Of a DNA stretch of 6,315 bases, positions 5,852 through 6,315 are shown in pieces (position 1 is the first letter of the stretch; the number at the start of each line of letters is the position of its first letter). The notes below the pieces were generated by a model. That model did not search any database and had not been told where the DNA came from. It saw nothing but the letters and a program-made list of their open reading frames with translations. The DNA is from Bryobacterales bacterium (GTDB taxonomy: Bacteria > Acidobacteriota > Terriglobia > Bryobacterales > Bryobacteraceae). The stretch spans positions 6,801 to 13,115 of the forward strand of contig PLRZ01000744.1 in the NCBI GenBank assembly GCA_003164075.1, in the 5' to 3' direction. The position numbers and the translations under genes are program-made.

Positions 5852-6315
5852 CTATTCCGGGAGCAGCCCGCACAACTCTACCACGCTCGCCCGCCGCCCA
5901 AACTCGCACAACTGGAAAGCTTCGGCGTGCTCCGTCTTGCCGCCCCGCTCGGTCCCGTACCGCCGCTCCAACGCGGCTCTTACGGCAGGCGAAATCTTGC
6001 CTGCCCGCGTTCGGGAGAGCCATCGCCTTCTTGCCGCCGCGTCGCTGGGAACCTGATCCGCGTTCCCCTCCAGCCACGGCAGCCAGTCGTAAAACTGCGA
6101 CGCGTGCGCATCCAGCCCATCGACCTTCGTATCCCAAACATCGTCGATGTCCACGGCCACATCCGGACGGAAAGGCGCCGGGTCCTGGAAATCGTCCTCG
6201 AAATAAAGGAAGATCGGGTTTCGGCGCAGCGGCGCAACGTCCGGGACGATCTTCGGCACAACCACCAGAAATGCGGCGTCCTGCACCAGCATGGCGGTGT
6301 AACGGTGGTCGGGGT
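5852..6315 (-). CDS. PIG-L/LmbE-family deacetylase (C-terminal part, cut by window edge)
   Basis: The last 153 residues of a PIG-L family zinc-dependent deacetylase are visible. Members remove acetyl groups from N-acetylglucosamine-type or related substrates (MshB, LmbE-like proteins, PIG-L itself). The visible part opens with PDHRYTAMLVQDAAF, the remainder of the family's H-P-D-H motif whose last His is a zinc ligand in MshB. PLRRNPIFLYFEDDFQ and then the RPDVAVDIDDVWDTKVDGLD block follow, then AHASQFYDWLPW, all typical of the bacterial PIG-L subgroup. The C-terminus has EHAEAFQLCEFGRR. The N-terminal A-H-P-D-D-E zinc motif lies outside the window, so catalytic competence cannot be confirmed. 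The substrate is not inferable. The gene is 198 bp from the DUF2760 start and is separated from it by two palindromes, so it is probably a different transcription unit and its link to the Hsp70 cassette is uncertain. Confidence 0.88.
   Translation of the reverse strand, partial: PDHRYTAMLVQDAAFLVVVPKIVPDVAPLRRNPIFLYFEDDFQDPAPFRPDVAVDIDDVWDTKVDGLDAHASQFYDWLPWLEGNADQVPSDAAARRRWLSRTRAGKISPAVRAALERRYGTERGGKTEHAEAFQLCEFGRRASVVELCGLLPE

Overview
This looks like a GC-rich bacterial chromosome fragment (about 60-65% GC by eye in the large genes). Every gene I can support is on the minus strand, so the order of transcription is from high to low coordinates. I lean towards Acidobacteriota (Bryobacter/Solibacter-like). 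The reasons are the codon and base composition, the frequent non-ATG starts, and a GGCAGGCG/CGCCTGCC palindrome that I recall as a common intergenic repeat in that group. That assignment is inference; no rRNA or marker gene is present.

Layout, right to left (5'->3' on the minus strand). (1) 6315-5852: the C-terminal half of a PIG-L/LmbE-type zinc deacetylase, cut by the window edge. (2) 5851-5654: an intergenic region with two copies of the same perfect palindrome, 74 bp apart centre to centre, then a candidate promoter and a good Shine-Dalgarno. (3) 5653-5120: a DUF2760 protein. (4) 5119-4784: a gene-free spacer carrying a 29-bp perfect inverted repeat whose arms are themselves hairpins. (5) 4783-2954: an Hsp70/DnaK-like ATPase of about 609 aa. 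(6) 2957-315: a second, divergent Hsp70 of 880 aa, overlapping the first by GTGA and carrying a C-terminal helical extension of the DnaK-related/DUF3731 type. (7) 303-82 and 89-1: a hicB-hicA toxin-antitoxin pair starting 11 bp after the second Hsp70. hicA is cut at the left edge just before its expected catalytic histidine codon.

The centre of interest is the cassette DUF2760 - Hsp70 - Hsp70+DUF3731. Both ATPase domains keep the phosphate-binding and adenosine motifs of Hsp70, but neither protein has a recognisable canonical C-terminal lid. The two are translationally coupled, which suggests a stoichiometric pair. No J-protein or GrpE is present in the window. The natural hypothesis is a specialised, non-housekeeping Hsp70 pair working with a small DUF2760 partner; its substrate is unknown. 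The hicBA module has visibly lower GC and is probably a separately acquired passenger, although its position right behind the Hsp70 stop means it could be co-transcribed.
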